From NCBI GenBank assembly GCA_019638355.1, contig JAHBTY010000006.1, positions 124,001 to 188,000 on the forward strand: a DNA stretch of 64,000 nucleotides, in the 5' to 3' direction. The DNA is from Cyclobacteriaceae bacterium. GTDB taxonomy: Bacteria > Bacteroidota > Bacteroidia > Cytophagales > Cyclobacteriaceae. Shown here in pieces: positions 8,228-16,923 of the stretch (position 1 is the stretch's first letter; every line of letters begins with the position of its first letter). The position numbers and the translations under genes were made by a program. A model generated the notes under the pieces. The model was not told the DNA's origin and did no database searches. It saw nothing but the letters and a program-made list of their open reading frames with translations.

Positions 8228-9546
8228 ACCACGTGCGAATGCTTTCTGGCAATTAAGAGTGCGATTAGTCCCAGTACAAAAAAGACTATCAGCGCCAATA
8301 CTGAGTTTTTCATTCCAAACACTTCATCGATGTAACCAAAACTGAAGATGCCGATAACAATCGCAATTTTTTCAGTTACATCGTAAAAGCTAAAGAAAGA
8401 GGCGGTGTCTTTTGTATTAGGCATCAGTTTGCTGTACGTGCTCCTACTTAACGATTGAATGCCACCCATGACCAAGCCCACCGCCACGGCCAGTCCATAA
8501 AAGTGAAATTCAACCGCCACTCCTGCCTCTTTGAAATTAGCCACCATGTAAGCCGCCATGCAAACCAAAATCCAGAAAAAAACAACCCCCATTAACACCG
8601 GTAAGTTGCCCGATTTACCCGAGAGGTATGACATGAGCATGGCTCCGGGAATTGCTACCAACTGAATTAAAACAACTGTAATAATTAACTTATCGTCAGG
8701 CAACCCAAGTACCTGGCTGCCAAACAAAGTGGCAGCCAACATTACTGTTTGTACACCCATGCTGTAAAAGAAAAACGCAATCAAAAACCATTTTAATAGT
8801 CTCATGCGCTTCACTTCGTTCCACACTTTATTCAATTCAATAAAACCAGCCTGCAGCACCTGGCGCAGGGGTTTCTTTTCGGGTGCATTGCTATGCGGCA
8901 AATGCTTAAACGTGTAGTGTGCAAAAATTATCCACCATAAGCCCACCAATAAAAAAGTATAGCGAGGCCCGGAGGTATCATCACCTTGCGCACTGAAATA
9001 AAGTACCAGTCCAAAGCCAACCAATTGCAACAATACACTACCGGCATAGCCCATAGAATAACCACGGGCACTTATCCAGTCGCGATCTTCGGGCAAGGCA
9101 ATTTCGGGAAGGTAGGAATTATAAAACACCAGGCTGCCAATGTAACCCATGGCTGCCATCATAAAACAAAATACGCCCCACAGTACGGATGGTTGTTCAC
9201 CTTTAAACCAAAACAAGCCTATACAGGATAGCCCACCTAGCCACGTAAAGAATTGCATAAACTTCTTTTTATTGCCGCGCGAGTCTGCAATTGAAGACAA
9301 TACTGGCAGCATAAGGGCTATTAAAAAATAAGCAGTGGCCAGTGCATAATCATAGAGTGCTGTATTTTTAAACGTGCGCCCCAATAAGGGTACTGCGTTT
9401 TCGCCATAAGCCGATTTTGTAATACCCGCGAAATAAATTGGAAAGAAGGTAGTGGTAATTACCAGGTTATAAACCGAGTTGGCCCAGTCGTACATACACC
9501 AGGCGTTAATAACTTTGGTATTGCTAAGCGTGTTGGTTTTCAGCAT
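8221..9546 (-). CDS. MFS transporter, UMF1 (Atg22-like) family
   Basis: A 441-residue inner-membrane carrier with about 12 hydrophobic segments. The N-terminal AWCMYDWANSVYNLV is the hallmark of the UMF1/Atg22-like group; the middle has an SRSTYSKLMP segment and the C-terminal half contains FFSFYDVTEKIA, also typical. The substrate is unknown; eukaryotic relatives export amino acids from vacuoles. The ATG lies directly after the T-tract of the terminator that closes the exbD operon, so the gene either relies on read-through or has a promoter embedded in that hairpin region. Confidence 0.85.
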   Translation of the reverse strand: MLKTNTLSNTKVINAWCMYDWANSVYNLVITTTFFPIYFAGITKSAYGENAVPLLGRTFKNTALYDYALATAYFLIALMLPVLSSIADSRGNKKKFMQFFTWLGGLSCIGLFWFKGEQPSVLWGVFCFMMAAMGYIGSLVFYNSYLPEIALPEDRDWISARGYSMGYAGSVLLQLVGFGLVLYFSAQGDDTSGPRYTFLLVGLWWIIFAHYTFKHLPHSNAPEKKPLRQVLQAGFIELNKVWNEVKRMRLLKWFLIAFFFYSMGVQTVMLAATLFGSQVLGLPDDKLIITVVLIQLVAIPGAMLMSYLSGKSGNLPVLMGVVFFWILVCMAAYMVANFKEAGVAVEFHFYGLAVAVGLVMGGIQSLSRSTYSKLMPNTKDTASFFSFYDVTEKIAIVIGIFSFGYIDEVFGMKNSVLALIVFFVLGLIALLIARKHSHVVQ

Positions 9547-9581
9547 AAAAAAAATAGCCTTCCGGTTTGCAGAAGGCTATT
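9547..9581 (-). terminator. Intrinsic terminator of the exbB-exbD operon
   Basis: On the minus strand a 10-bp perfect stem (AATAGCCTTC / GAAGGCTATT, 9581-9572 and 9562-9553) with a 9-nt loop is followed by a run of T ending at 9547. It sits about 20 bp after the last exbD stop and immediately before the MFS ATG. Confidence 0.85.
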
Positions 9582-9601
9582 GAGATTGTTACCTCAAAAA
9601 A

Positions 9602-10066
9602 TTAATTGCGATCACTTTCTTCCAGTGTTGAGTACAGCAACTTGCGGGCGTTTGCTTTTCTCAACTCAGTTTCAATATCGGCAATCAGTCCGCGCTTGGC
9701 ATCTTTATCTACTTTGAGCGATACCGTTAACTGGTCGCGCTCTACCTCATCCAGTTTTGCTTTCTGCTCGTTTACCCAGCGAATAATATCTTTGGTATCG
9801 ATGAACAAATCATCTGCCTGGATTTTAGGCTCTTTTCCATACTGTTGCACTTTGGTTGGTTCGCCAACATATAAATTGGCAACCAGCGATTTGCGCATAA
9901 GTTTACGAAGTTGAGTAGCCTTTGGAATTTGTTGCTTTACCTCTAAAGAAGTTTTTCTCATTTCTGTTGTAACCATGAAGAAAAACAACAGCATGAAAAC
10001 CACATCTGGCATGGAAGAGGTAGGAATATCCTGCTTCACATTTGTCTTTTTCTTAAATTTTGCCAT
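9602..10066 (-). CDS. ExbD/TolR-family biopolymer transport protein (second copy)
   Basis: A 154-residue protein with a short cytoplasmic N-terminus, one membrane segment and a periplasmic domain. Asp21 at the start of the membrane helix (SSMPDVVFMLLFFFMV) corresponds to the proton-pathway aspartate of ExbD/TolR. With ExbB it would form a proton-driven motor that energises TonB-dependent outer-membrane receptors such as the SusC protein in this window. It is the last gene of a four-gene operon, 18 bp after the other exbD, and is followed by a clear terminator. A central insertion rich in charged residues distinguishes it from its neighbour. Confidence 0.9.
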   Translation of the reverse strand: MAKFKKKTNVKQDIPTSSMPDVVFMLLFFFMVTTEMRKTSLEVKQQIPKATQLRKLMRKSLVANLYVGEPTKVQQYGKEPKIQADDLFIDTKDIIRWVNEQKAKLDEVERDQLTVSLKVDKDAKRGLIADIETELRKANARKLLYSTLEESDRN

Positions 10067-10084
10067 ACTCTTTGTGAGGTTAAA

Positions 10085-10642
10085 TTAGTTACCAACTTTG
10101 GTCGGGTCGGCTATTGAAATATTCAACGGGATTCCCGCCCTACCCTTTTCGTAAATAGCCTTATTCTTAGGAATAGATAAATCAGACGCTGCATCGCGAA
10201 ACTCCTGGTTTGTTACACCGGCCTGTTCGGCATAGATGTCGTAATAAGCAGCCTGAACGATATCAAGTAATTCGATAAAACGCTTGTGACTGGTACCTCT
10301 ATCTGTCTTAAACGAAACAATAGCTTTTTCCGGATTATCCGAACTGGATGGGTCCTTGCCATTATTTAGAACAAAGGCTTTTATCTCATCTTTTAAAGTC
10401 CGGATATCCTCCCGAGGCTCACCTTCAATGAGCAATGCATCGGACGAGTTAATCTGGATTTTAAACATGTTGCGCTCCTGAATCTTAACGTCATCCGGAG
10501 GGTTTGCTTCCGGAGGTGGTGGCAGCGCAATGCTTAAGCCTTTGTTGTTGGGAATAGTAGTGGTAACCAGAAAGAACGTTAGCAACAGGAAGGCTATATC
10601 AGCCATCGATGCGTTGGGGATTTCTGGTGTTGATCTTGCCAT
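10085..10642 (-). CDS. ExbD/TolR-family biopolymer transport protein (first copy)
   Basis: A 185-residue ExbD-type protein. The N-terminal membrane helix begins ASMADIAFLLLTFFLV with the expected aspartate at residue 15, followed by a proline-rich PPPPEANPPDD stretch and a periplasmic domain. It overlaps the upstream small membrane protein gene by one base (stop and start share 10642), indicating tight co-transcription. Two different ExbD proteins in tandem are usual in Bacteroidota, probably giving mixed ExbD assemblies. Confidence 0.9.
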   Translation of the reverse strand: MARSTPEIPNASMADIAFLLLTFFLVTTTIPNNKGLSIALPPPPEANPPDDVKIQERNMFKIQINSSDALLIEGEPREDIRTLKDEIKAFVLNNGKDPSSSDNPEKAIVSFKTDRGTSHKRFIELLDIVQAAYYDIYAEQAGVTNQEFRDAASDLSIPKNKAIYEKGRAGIPLNISIADPTKVGN

Positions 10643-10965
10643 TACTTAAGTGCTTTATTAATTTCAGAAAAGATAACGCCAATGGCGGCAACTATAAAAA
10701 CTATGTAAAATACGGTAAGTCCGGCTCCTATCAGTTTTGAGGATGACTCATCTACACCGGCCATCACATAGCGTGGGGTTACGCTTCCATCTGCCATAGC
10801 ATAAGCAATCAGAAATACCACTATTAATACAACAACACCCGCCATTGATTTTAGTAAACCTTTGGGCGATTTAAGTGCATTAATTAAGGGTAACAAGATT
10901 GCGGCTACTACTGCTACCAGAAAGAAGGCAAACATGACATATAATCCAATATCGATACTATCCAT
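10642..10965 (-). CDS. Small multi-spanning membrane protein in exbBD operon
   Basis: A 107-residue protein with three predicted membrane helices (about residues 8-30, 40-58 and 82-100) and a short hydrophilic loop containing a TPRYVMAG segment. I do not recognise a named family. Its position, 7 bp after exbB and overlapping exbD, makes it a likely part or accessory of the motor; the operon order exbB - this protein - exbD - exbD is, to my knowledge, recurrent in Bacteroidota. No catalytic motif is visible. Confidence 0.75.
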   Translation of the reverse strand: MDSIDIGLYVMFAFFLVAVVAAILLPLINALKSPKGLLKSMAGVVVLIVVFLIAYAMADGSVTPRYVMAGVDESSSKLIGAGLTVFYIVFIVAAIGVIFSEINKALK

Positions 10966-10972
10966 AGTTGTA

Positions 10973-11722
10973 TTATTTAGATAGTTTATGCTTAACCAAA
11001 ATATCCACTAATGCAATAGAAGCATCTTCCATGGAGTTTACAAGGCTATCAATTTTAGATACCAGATAGTTATAAAGTGTTTGAAGCACCATACCTACAA
11101 TAAGACCACCTACAGTTGTAATCAAGGCTGTTTTCATACCACCGGCAACAACCTGGGGCGAAATATCACCGGCTGCTTCAATTGCATCGAAGGCGTTCAC
11201 CATCCCGATAACAGTACCAAAGAAACCAAGCATGGGCCCGAGTGAAATAAACAACGACACCCAGATAAGACCACGCTCCAGGCGGGCCATTTCTACGCCA
11301 CCATATGAAACAATCGATTTTTCTACCATCTCAATTCCTTCAGACGAACGCATCAGACCTTGCGTAAAAATTGAGGCAACCGGACCACGGGTGTTTTTAG
11401 TTACATCTTTTGCAGCTTCAATACCCCCTTTGGCAAGAGCATCTTCAATTTGGCCCAACAATTTTTTTGTATTCGTGGTAGCCAGGTTAAGGGTAATAAT
11501 TCTTTCAATGGAAATTGCTAATCCTAAAATCAAACAGATAAGTATGGGCCACATAAAAGTTGGACCACCCTCAATAAATTTGTTTTTAATCTGCTGCTGA
11601 AATGAGGCTGAATCACCCGCTGCCTCTTCAGTTGTTGGGTCTTGAGCATCCTGGGTGTAAGCCTGTGTGGTGCTGAAAGCGAGCACCCCGATTAATGCAA
11701 AAATCGAAAGTAATTTTTTCAT
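10973..11722 (-). CDS. ExbB/TolQ/MotA-family proton channel protein
   Basis: A 249-residue protein with an apparent N-terminal signal sequence and acidic periplasmic segment (residues about 1-45), then three membrane helices. The conserved channel region LGPMLGFFGTVIGMVNAFDAI is present in the C-terminal half, followed by GMKTALITTVGGLIVGM. It is the ExbB-type stator that couples proton flow to TonB. It is the first gene of the operon and has a good promoter at 11754-11782. Confidence 0.92.
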   Translation of the reverse strand: MKKLLSIFALIGVLAFSTTQAYTQDAQDPTTEEAAGDSASFQQQIKNKFIEGGPTFMWPILICLILGLAISIERIITLNLATTNTKKLLGQIEDALAKGGIEAAKDVTKNTRGPVASIFTQGLMRSSEGIEMVEKSIVSYGGVEMARLERGLIWVSLFISLGPMLGFFGTVIGMVNAFDAIEAAGDISPQVVAGGMKTALITTVGGLIVGMVLQTLYNYLVSKIDSLVNSMEDASIALVDILVKHKLSK

Positions 11723-11753
11723 GGTTTAAGGTTTAGATAATACTTGAAGTGGC

Positions 11754-11782
11754 CAAATTTAAAGGTTTTGATTTATCCCAAA
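11754..11782 (-). promoter_or_regulatory. Bacteroidota-type promoter of the exbB operon
   Basis: On the minus strand: TTTG at 11782-11779, a 17-bp spacer, TAAATTTG at 11761-11754. The exbB ATG starts about 31 nt further downstream. The rest of the 253-bp gap to the tRNA holds only AT-rich DNA and the tRNA promoter. Confidence 0.7.
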
Positions 11783-11932
11783 CAAGATTTTAAAAAAAAA
11801 ACTAAAATTCTATTCTGTGCCCTTCTGCTTTCTGCCATAGAATTCAAATTACGTCCGTTAGTCACGCAAAATTTGATTTTGTTTAATTCTTTTCATGTTG
11901 GCGTAACATGGAAAATCTGCTGGCAGATAATC

Positions 11933-11963
11933 TTTGAAAGCGATAGATTAATCCATTTCTTTG
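11933..11963 (+). promoter_or_regulatory. Promoter of tRNA-Ser
   Basis: TTTG at 11933-11936, a 19-bp spacer and TTTCTTTG at 11956-11963 (one mismatch to TAnnTTTG). The tRNA begins 12 nt downstream, a suitable leader distance. Confidence 0.55.
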
Positions 11964-11975
11964 CGGGGCTTTTTT

Positions 11976-12062
11976 GGAGAGGTGTCCGAGTGGTTGAAGG
12001 AGCACGCCTGGAAAGTGTGTATACCTGAAAGGGTATCGCGGGTTCGAATCCCGCTCTCTCCG
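11976..12062 (+). tRNA. tRNA-Ser (anticodon GGA)
   Basis: An 87-nt type II tRNA. The acceptor stem pairs GGAGAGG (11976-11982) with TCTCTCC (12055-12061), discriminator G at 12062; the D-loop has GTGG, the anticodon loop CTGGAAA places GGA at 12010-12012, a long variable arm (TACC...GGTA) is typical of serine tRNA, and the T arm reads GCGGGTTCGAATCCCGC. CCA is not encoded. It converges with the asparaginase gene 5 bp downstream. Confidence 0.96.
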
Positions 12063-12067
12063 CACTT

Positions 12068-13126
12068 TTAAGCCATTTCACCAGCCTGTGAAACTCCGAT
12101 TTTTGTTCGGGTTCCTGATATATCAAATTCAGCTAACAATAACATTAGTTTGGTAATGGCGGCTTCTAGTGTAATATCACCACCGCTTATCACACCAATT
12201 TCAGCCAGGGTTTTACTGGTTTCGTACCGGCCCTGCTCTACCATACCGCCCGGGCATTGTGATACGTTGAGCAATATTAAGCCCCTACTAATTGCCGCTT
12301 TCAGGCTTTCAACAAACCAACTGGCGGTTGGCGCGTTACCAGCTCCAAAAGTTTCGATTATTACTGCCTTTACTCCTTTGGTATTTAATACCGCTTCAAC
12401 CATGGAAGGGCTGATACCGGGAAAAAGTTTTAAAATTGACACAGCCGAATCGAACCTGGATAACAACTTGAGCGACCCACCACTTGGGGTTGAAATAGCA
12501 GCTACGTTATAATCTATTTTAACACCTGCTTTGGCCAACACCGGATAGTTGCCCGATTCGAAAGCATCGAAATGCATGCTTTCTACTTTTTTGGCACGAT
12601 TGCCCCGTAACAACTGGTAATCGAAATAAATACAAACCTCAGGCACAATGGGTTTACCATTAAGCTTGGCTGATGCAATTTCTAATGATGTTATCAGATT
12701 TTCGCGGGCATCAGATCTGGGTTGACTGATGGGCAACTGAGCACCAGTAAAAATTACCGGCTTGGCCAGGTTGGGTAACATAAAACTGATAGCCGAAGCG
12801 GTAAAGGCCATGGTATCGGTTCCATGCAGCACCACAAAGCCATCTTGTGAATTGTAATTCTCGAAAATAATTTCTCCAATTGCTTTCCAATGCTCAGGCG
12901 AAATGTTAGATGAGTCCACCGGTTGAGTAAATGAAACTACAGTAATTTCAAGAAAGAGATTTCGCAAAGCTGGCAATTGCTCTTTAATTAAAGAGAAATC
13001 GAACGGAATCAGTACACCTGTTTCATCGTAGGTCATTCCAAACGTACCTCCGGTATAAATAATCATGACGCGCGAGCGGGCTTCGGCCGGGGTAGCGGTG
13101 TTAATGCTGATGCGTGTGTAGTTCAT
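12068..13126 (-). CDS. ansA: Type I L-asparaginase
   Basis: Hydrolyses L-asparagine to aspartate and ammonia. The 352-residue chain has both catalytic triads of the family: Thr25 in IYTGGTFGM and the Thr103-Asp104 pair in LHGTDTM. There is no signal peptide, so it is a cytoplasmic AnsA-type enzyme. A Bacteroidota-type N-terminal extension of about 20 residues precedes the first strand. Its start overlaps the tatD stop by 4 bp, so the two are co-transcribed. Confidence 0.92.
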   Translation of the reverse strand: MNYTRISINTATPAEARSRVMIIYTGGTFGMTYDETGVLIPFDFSLIKEQLPALRNLFLEITVVSFTQPVDSSNISPEHWKAIGEIIFENYNSQDGFVVLHGTDTMAFTASAISFMLPNLAKPVIFTGAQLPISQPRSDARENLITSLEIASAKLNGKPIVPEVCIYFDYQLLRGNRAKKVESMHFDAFESGNYPVLAKAGVKIDYNVAAISTPSGGSLKLLSRFDSAVSILKLFPGISPSMVEAVLNTKGVKAVIIETFGAGNAPTASWFVESLKAAISRGLILLNVSQCPGGMVEQGRYETSKTLAEIGVISGGDITLEAAITKLMLLLAEFDISGTRTKIGVSQAGEMA

Positions 13127-13893
13127 TTTTCAAACAGCTTGGTTGCGTTCGTGTAAGTACGTTGCATGAGTTCTGCCATCGAAATGTTTTGCAAAGCTGC
13201 GACCCGGCTCGCAATTAAAGGAATATATTCGGGCGTATTGCGTTTACCACGATGCGGTACAGGTGCGAGGTATGGACTATCCGTTTCCAAAACAATTCGA
13301 TCGATATTAAGCTGAGGAATTACGGTATCCAGTCCGCCATTTTTAAAAGTAGCCACACCGCCTAAACCTACATAAAAGCCCAGGTCAAAAATTTTCTTTG
13401 CTTGTTCAACTGTACCCGGGAAACAATGGAATACACCCGTTAAAGACGGGCTGGCCAAAGGTTCGAGCAGGGCAATTGTTTCATCAACTGATTCACGACA
13501 GTGGATTACCAATGGAAGTTTGTATTGTTTTGCCCAAGCAGTTTGAATTTTAAACGCTTCCTGTTGTTGTTCCCAAAAAGTTTTATCCCAGTATAAATCA
13601 GTACCCATTTCGCCAATAGCGGCAAACCGTTTTTTCTGCAACCAACTTTCAACCCGGTAAAGCTCTTTTTCAAAATCTTTTTTTACCGAGCAAGGGTGCA
13701 GCCCCATCATGGCGATACATTGGTGTGGAAACTTTGCCTCTACCTCCAACATACTATCAATAGAGGTGTGATCTACGTTGGGCATGTAAATCAAATTTAC
13801 TTGTTGCTCTGCGCAGCGCGCCAGCATATCGGTACGGTCGGCATCAAAGTGGTTTGTATAAATATGGGCGTGTGTGTCAATCCAAAAGCTCAT
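13123..13893 (-). CDS. tatD: TatD-family metal-dependent hydrolase
   Basis: A 256-residue TIM-barrel metallohydrolase. The metal ligands appear as THAH (His8, His10), GEMGTDLYW, HCRESVDE, FHCFPGT and LETDSPYLAP. TatD proteins act as 3'-5' DNA exonucleases in DNA repair and quality control. It is the upstream partner of ansA (4-bp overlap) and follows the glycosyltransferase gene by 3 bp, giving a run of closely packed minus-strand genes. Confidence 0.92.
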   Translation of the reverse strand: MSFWIDTHAHIYTNHFDADRTDMLARCAEQQVNLIYMPNVDHTSIDSMLEVEAKFPHQCIAMMGLHPCSVKKDFEKELYRVESWLQKKRFAAIGEMGTDLYWDKTFWEQQQEAFKIQTAWAKQYKLPLVIHCRESVDETIALLEPLASPSLTGVFHCFPGTVEQAKKIFDLGFYVGLGGVATFKNGGLDTVIPQLNIDRIVLETDSPYLAPVPHRGKRNTPEYIPLIASRVAALQNISMAELMQRTYTNATKLFEK

Positions 13894-13896
13894 GCG

Positions 13897-14955
13897 CTAA
13901 ATTAAAAATTCGTCCAAAGCCTGCTTCAACCGGCTTTCATTTTTACCACCGTTAAAACCCGTTCGGGTTGGCAGCATCTCAAAAGCTTTTTCTAAATCCA
14001 TGTCGGCCTGGGTTTGAACTACGGCCAGTTTATTTTCGCTCACATATCGGCCCAGGTATTCTTGTTCGGTTTGGCCAGGGGTTGGAACCAAAATTACCTG
14101 CTGCTTACCCAACGAAAATAAATCCATAATGGTACTATAACCACTGCGTGCAATTATTACCGATGCATTCACCATAAGTTCTTCCAACTCCGTTGCCGGA
14201 AGATGATTTATTAGTTCTACTCCATTTTGCACCCGAACATCGGCAGCATGGGTTAATCCGCGCACAATAACGGAAGGGCGCATAAGTTTGGTCAGTTGCG
14301 AAAGCAAGGCTTGTTCAAATAAGGTGCGCTGGTTTTCGGGGCCGGAAACTAAACCCAAAATAAGGGAGTCGTCTGGCTGGCTGGTTGAGTGGGTAAATCT
14401 ACTTAGCATACCTACAAAGCGATGGGGTATGTTTACATTTGTTGTAAATGGTTGGGTAATACCCATCGGGCCAAAATCAGGAACCCAAACAAAAGTAAAT
14501 TTTTCAAGAGCGCTTTTCAGCGTAGCATTGATGATGGTTGCGCCCAGACTCCAGACACCTGAAAACAATAATCGCAGTTGGTGTGTGATGATGACCGTTG
14601 GGATTTTATCACTGTAACAACCATATCGGTTGTCGGAAATGATATGGGTGAATTGTAGCTGAACTATTAATTCCTGAACCTGACGATGTTCCTGCCGAAT
14701 TGCTTTTTGAATGTGCGGTAATTGTGTAATCAGGTTTAACATGAGCGAGCCGTGTGCAGGATAGATTACCCTGTTTGGAGGTAATTCAACAAAACGAAGT
14801 GCTGGAAATTCTTGCTTCAATAAATCCAATGCAGCACCATCGCTCCCGATTGTAACGGGTATGTTGCGTTGCAATAATTGTTTAATAACCGGGATGCTGC
14901 GGGTAGCATGGCCCAGGCCCCAATTCAATACTGCAACAAAAACATGCATCTGCAA
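13897..14955 (-). CDS. Glycosyltransferase, MurG/GT28-like
   Basis: A 352-residue GT-B-fold protein. The N-terminus VAVLNWGLGHATRSIPVI is the glycine/histidine-rich acceptor loop of GT28-like enzymes, and the C-terminal part has the nucleotide-sugar region with ARSGYSTIMDLFSLGKQ and VPTPGQTEQEYLG. It is close to the family that moves hexose or GlcNAc to lipid acceptors, but the substrate cannot be set from sequence. It lies 12 bp downstream of the polysaccharide deacetylase gene. Confidence 0.78.
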   Translation of the reverse strand: MQMHVFVAVLNWGLGHATRSIPVIKQLLQRNIPVTIGSDGAALDLLKQEFPALRFVELPPNRVIYPAHGSLMLNLITQLPHIQKAIRQEHRQVQELIVQLQFTHIISDNRYGCYSDKIPTVIITHQLRLLFSGVWSLGATIINATLKSALEKFTFVWVPDFGPMGITQPFTTNVNIPHRFVGMLSRFTHSTSQPDDSLILGLVSGPENQRTLFEQALLSQLTKLMRPSVIVRGLTHAADVRVQNGVELINHLPATELEELMVNASVIIARSGYSTIMDLFSLGKQQVILVPTPGQTEQEYLGRYVSENKLAVVQTQADMDLEKAFEMLPTRTGFNGGKNESRLKQALDEFLI

Positions 14956-14967
14956 ATATAGGTTTAG

Positions 14968-15645
14968 CTATAGCTTTCCAAAAGTGTAGCCTTCAGCAGT
15001 CAGGTATTCCAGGTAGCGGGGTAATGCAAACATAAGATTACGTTCGGCTTTATAACTATCGTGAAATACAACTACCGAACCTGCGCGTGTAGCTTGAATT
15101 GTTCCGCGAATGCATTTGTCTGGTGTCATGATTTGTCGGTAATCCTGCGTAAGCACATCCCACATAATGATTTTATATTTTTCTTTCAACGCATTAATCT
15201 GGCTGCGGGTTATTCGACCGTAGGGTGGGCGGAAAAGATGGCTGCTGGTTGCCGGTTGCTGGTTGTTGGGTGTTAATGGCAATTGGTCATCAGCCGGTAA
15301 TTGGATCCTGCGATTTAAAACCTCCTCGCATTGTTGAACATTATCCAAATAAGCGGTTAGTGAAGTACTCCAACCCTTAAGATGATTAAAGGTGTGGTTG
15401 GCTATTGCATGGCCAGCCGTTAAAATTTTAGCGAATACTTCGGGATGTTTTTGAACATTGGCGCCAATGCAAAAAAAAGTGGCGATGGCATTGTATTGTT
15501 CTAATGTTTCCAACACAAACTCCGTTGGGCCGGGTACGGGGCCATCGTCAAACGTGAGATAAACCTTTTTTTCGATTGCAGGCATGCGCCACACTAATTG
15601 CGGATAAAGCCACGGAAGAAAAAAAGGTGTTTGAAACAGATTCAA
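14968..15645 (-). CDS. Polysaccharide deacetylase (NodB domain) with a repeat-like insert
   Basis: A 225-residue NodB-fold deacetylase, which removes N- or O-acetyl groups from a polysaccharide using a metal. Motif 1 is TFDDGP (Asp33, Asp34), motif 2 is HTFNH (His84, His88) and motif 3 is FRPPYGR near residue 139. Between the cysteine after motif 2 and motif 3 lies an extra segment, about residues 116-136, low in complexity (Gln, Pro, Asn, Thr); the DNA (15241-15306) resembles the CAG/AAC-rich repeats found between genes here. No ATG is available upstream; TTG at 15645 is the likely start because the conserved YPQLVWR segment needs the longer form. Confidence 0.85.
   Translation of the reverse strand: MNLFQTPFFLPWLYPQLVWRMPAIEKKVYLTFDDGPVPGPTEFVLETLEQYNAIATFFCIGANVQKHPEVFAKILTAGHAIANHTFNHLKGWSTSLTAYLDNVQQCEEVLNRRIQLPADDQLPLTPNNQQPATSSHLFRPPYGRITRSQINALKEKYKIIMWDVLTQDYRQIMTPDKCIRGTIQATRAGSVVVFHDSYKAERNLMFALPRYLEYLTAEGYTFGKL
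15241..15306. repeat. CAG/AAC-rich repeat-like DNA inside a coding region
   Basis: On the minus strand this stretch contains AACAACCAGCAACCGGCAAC and similar units, like the intergenic stretches at 18838-18923, 25216-25262 and 29411-29464. It is in frame and interrupts the deacetylase between motifs 2 and 3. Confidence 0.5.
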
Positions 15646-15708
15646 AGATTTTAAATTTAAGACTACTCTGGATTCAAAATTTTAAAATCCCGAATTCGAA
15701 ATTTTAAA

Positions 15709-16923
15709 TTATTCGACTCTACACGAAAGCATGGTAATATCATCGCGGTAACCATTGCGGCCTTTAAAACCATCGAGGTTTACGATAATATCCTGATGCA
15801 TGGTACGAATATCTTTATTACGATTGGCCTGCAGGTAATCTACCAACGCTTGCACGCCATACTCAGCACCGGCTTCGTTTATGGTTTCAGTAAGGCCATC
15901 GGTATAGGCAAATAATGTAAACTCATTCAAGTCGGTAATAAATCCTTCATTTAAAAAGGGCAAAGGATTCATCGCACCCAGCACGGTACTTCCTTCTTCT
16001 AATAAACGCACACCGCCTTTATCCAGTAATATAGGGGGGTTGTGGCCGGCATTTACATATACCATTGTTTTAAGGCTGAGGTCGTAAATGGCACCAAAGA
16101 AAGTAATAAACTTTTCGCCCTTGGTGTTTTCCATTACCTGGTAGTTAAGGGCCTCCACAATTTCTTTCAGATTAGGAGTTTGGCGTAGCAAGGTTCGTAA
16201 CGAGGCCTGGAAGTTAGACATCATAAGTGCAGCAGGAATTCCTTTGCCACTTACATCGGCCACGCAAATCAAAAACTGATTTTTGTTAATGGGTACGTAA
16301 TCGTAATAGTCGCCCCCTACCCGATCGTGTGGTAAATAGCTGGCTTCAATTTTTAAACGCTCGGTGTAGGGTAACCGCTCCGGGAACAAAAATTGTTGCA
16401 CATCGCTGGCAATTTCCAACTCTTTACGAAAGGCCTCTTGTTCCAATTGTTTGCGGGCAAGTTTTTTATTTTCAATCGCTACTATAATAATGTTACTCAG
16501 GGCCTGAATAAATTTAATGCTCTCATCCCGATCGTGTTTATTCGGATGCAAACCGCCCACAAATACCAGGGCCAGCGTATCGGATTTGTGCGCCACCGGT
16601 ATAACCAGATCGAACTCGTGAAAAACACATTCTTCATCAAACTCATCCATGCGGTGAACGCTTTTGATGAGCTTAAAACGATCGTCCAACCTGTGTTTTT
16701 GAAAATTTGATTGGGTACCAAAGCTTACTTTGCAATTCCAGATTTCATCCAACACAAATAATGCTAACTTCTTGATGTTAAGATTAGAGCGCAGGGTGAA
16801 GTTAAAAATTTTATAGAGCGACTCCTCCGGAACATTGTTGTTGATGGATTGGGTGATCTCCAGCAACGCGTTGAGTTCCAGTTCTTTTCTTTCAAGCAGT
16901 GTTTTAAGCTCCTGTTCGTTCAT
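15709..16923 (-). CDS. PP2C-type serine/threonine phosphatase (SpoIIE/RsbU-like) with N-terminal sensor
   Basis: A 404-residue cytoplasmic protein. An N-terminal coiled coil and GAF-like region (about residues 1-155) precede a SpoIIE/PP2C phosphatase domain (about 190-404). Metal-binding aspartates are in VGGDYYDYV and CVADVSGKGIPAALMM; the VNAGHNPP and FAYTDGLTE motifs complete the catalytic core. RsbU-type phosphatases usually dephosphorylate an anti-sigma-factor antagonist; no such partner is next to it. The upstream gap contains two palindromic repeats. Confidence 0.9.
   Translation of the reverse strand: MNEQELKTLLERKELELNALLEITQSINNNVPEESLYKIFNFTLRSNLNIKKLALFVLDEIWNCKVSFGTQSNFQKHRLDDRFKLIKSVHRMDEFDEECVFHEFDLVIPVAHKSDTLALVFVGGLHPNKHDRDESIKFIQALSNIIIVAIENKKLARKQLEQEAFRKELEIASDVQQFLFPERLPYTERLKIEASYLPHDRVGGDYYDYVPINKNQFLICVADVSGKGIPAALMMSNFQASLRTLLRQTPNLKEIVEALNYQVMENTKGEKFITFFGAIYDLSLKTMVYVNAGHNPPILLDKGGVRLLEEGSTVLGAMNPLPFLNEGFITDLNEFTLFAYTDGLTETINEAGAEYGVQALVDYLQANRNKDIRTMHQDIIVNLDGFKGRNGYRDDITMLSCRVE

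Noticed and set aside
11744-12028. 94-codon plus-strand frame across the exbB promoter and tRNA-Ser
   Set aside because: It runs through a tRNA gene and a promoter, has low-complexity start sequence and no recognisable protein features.
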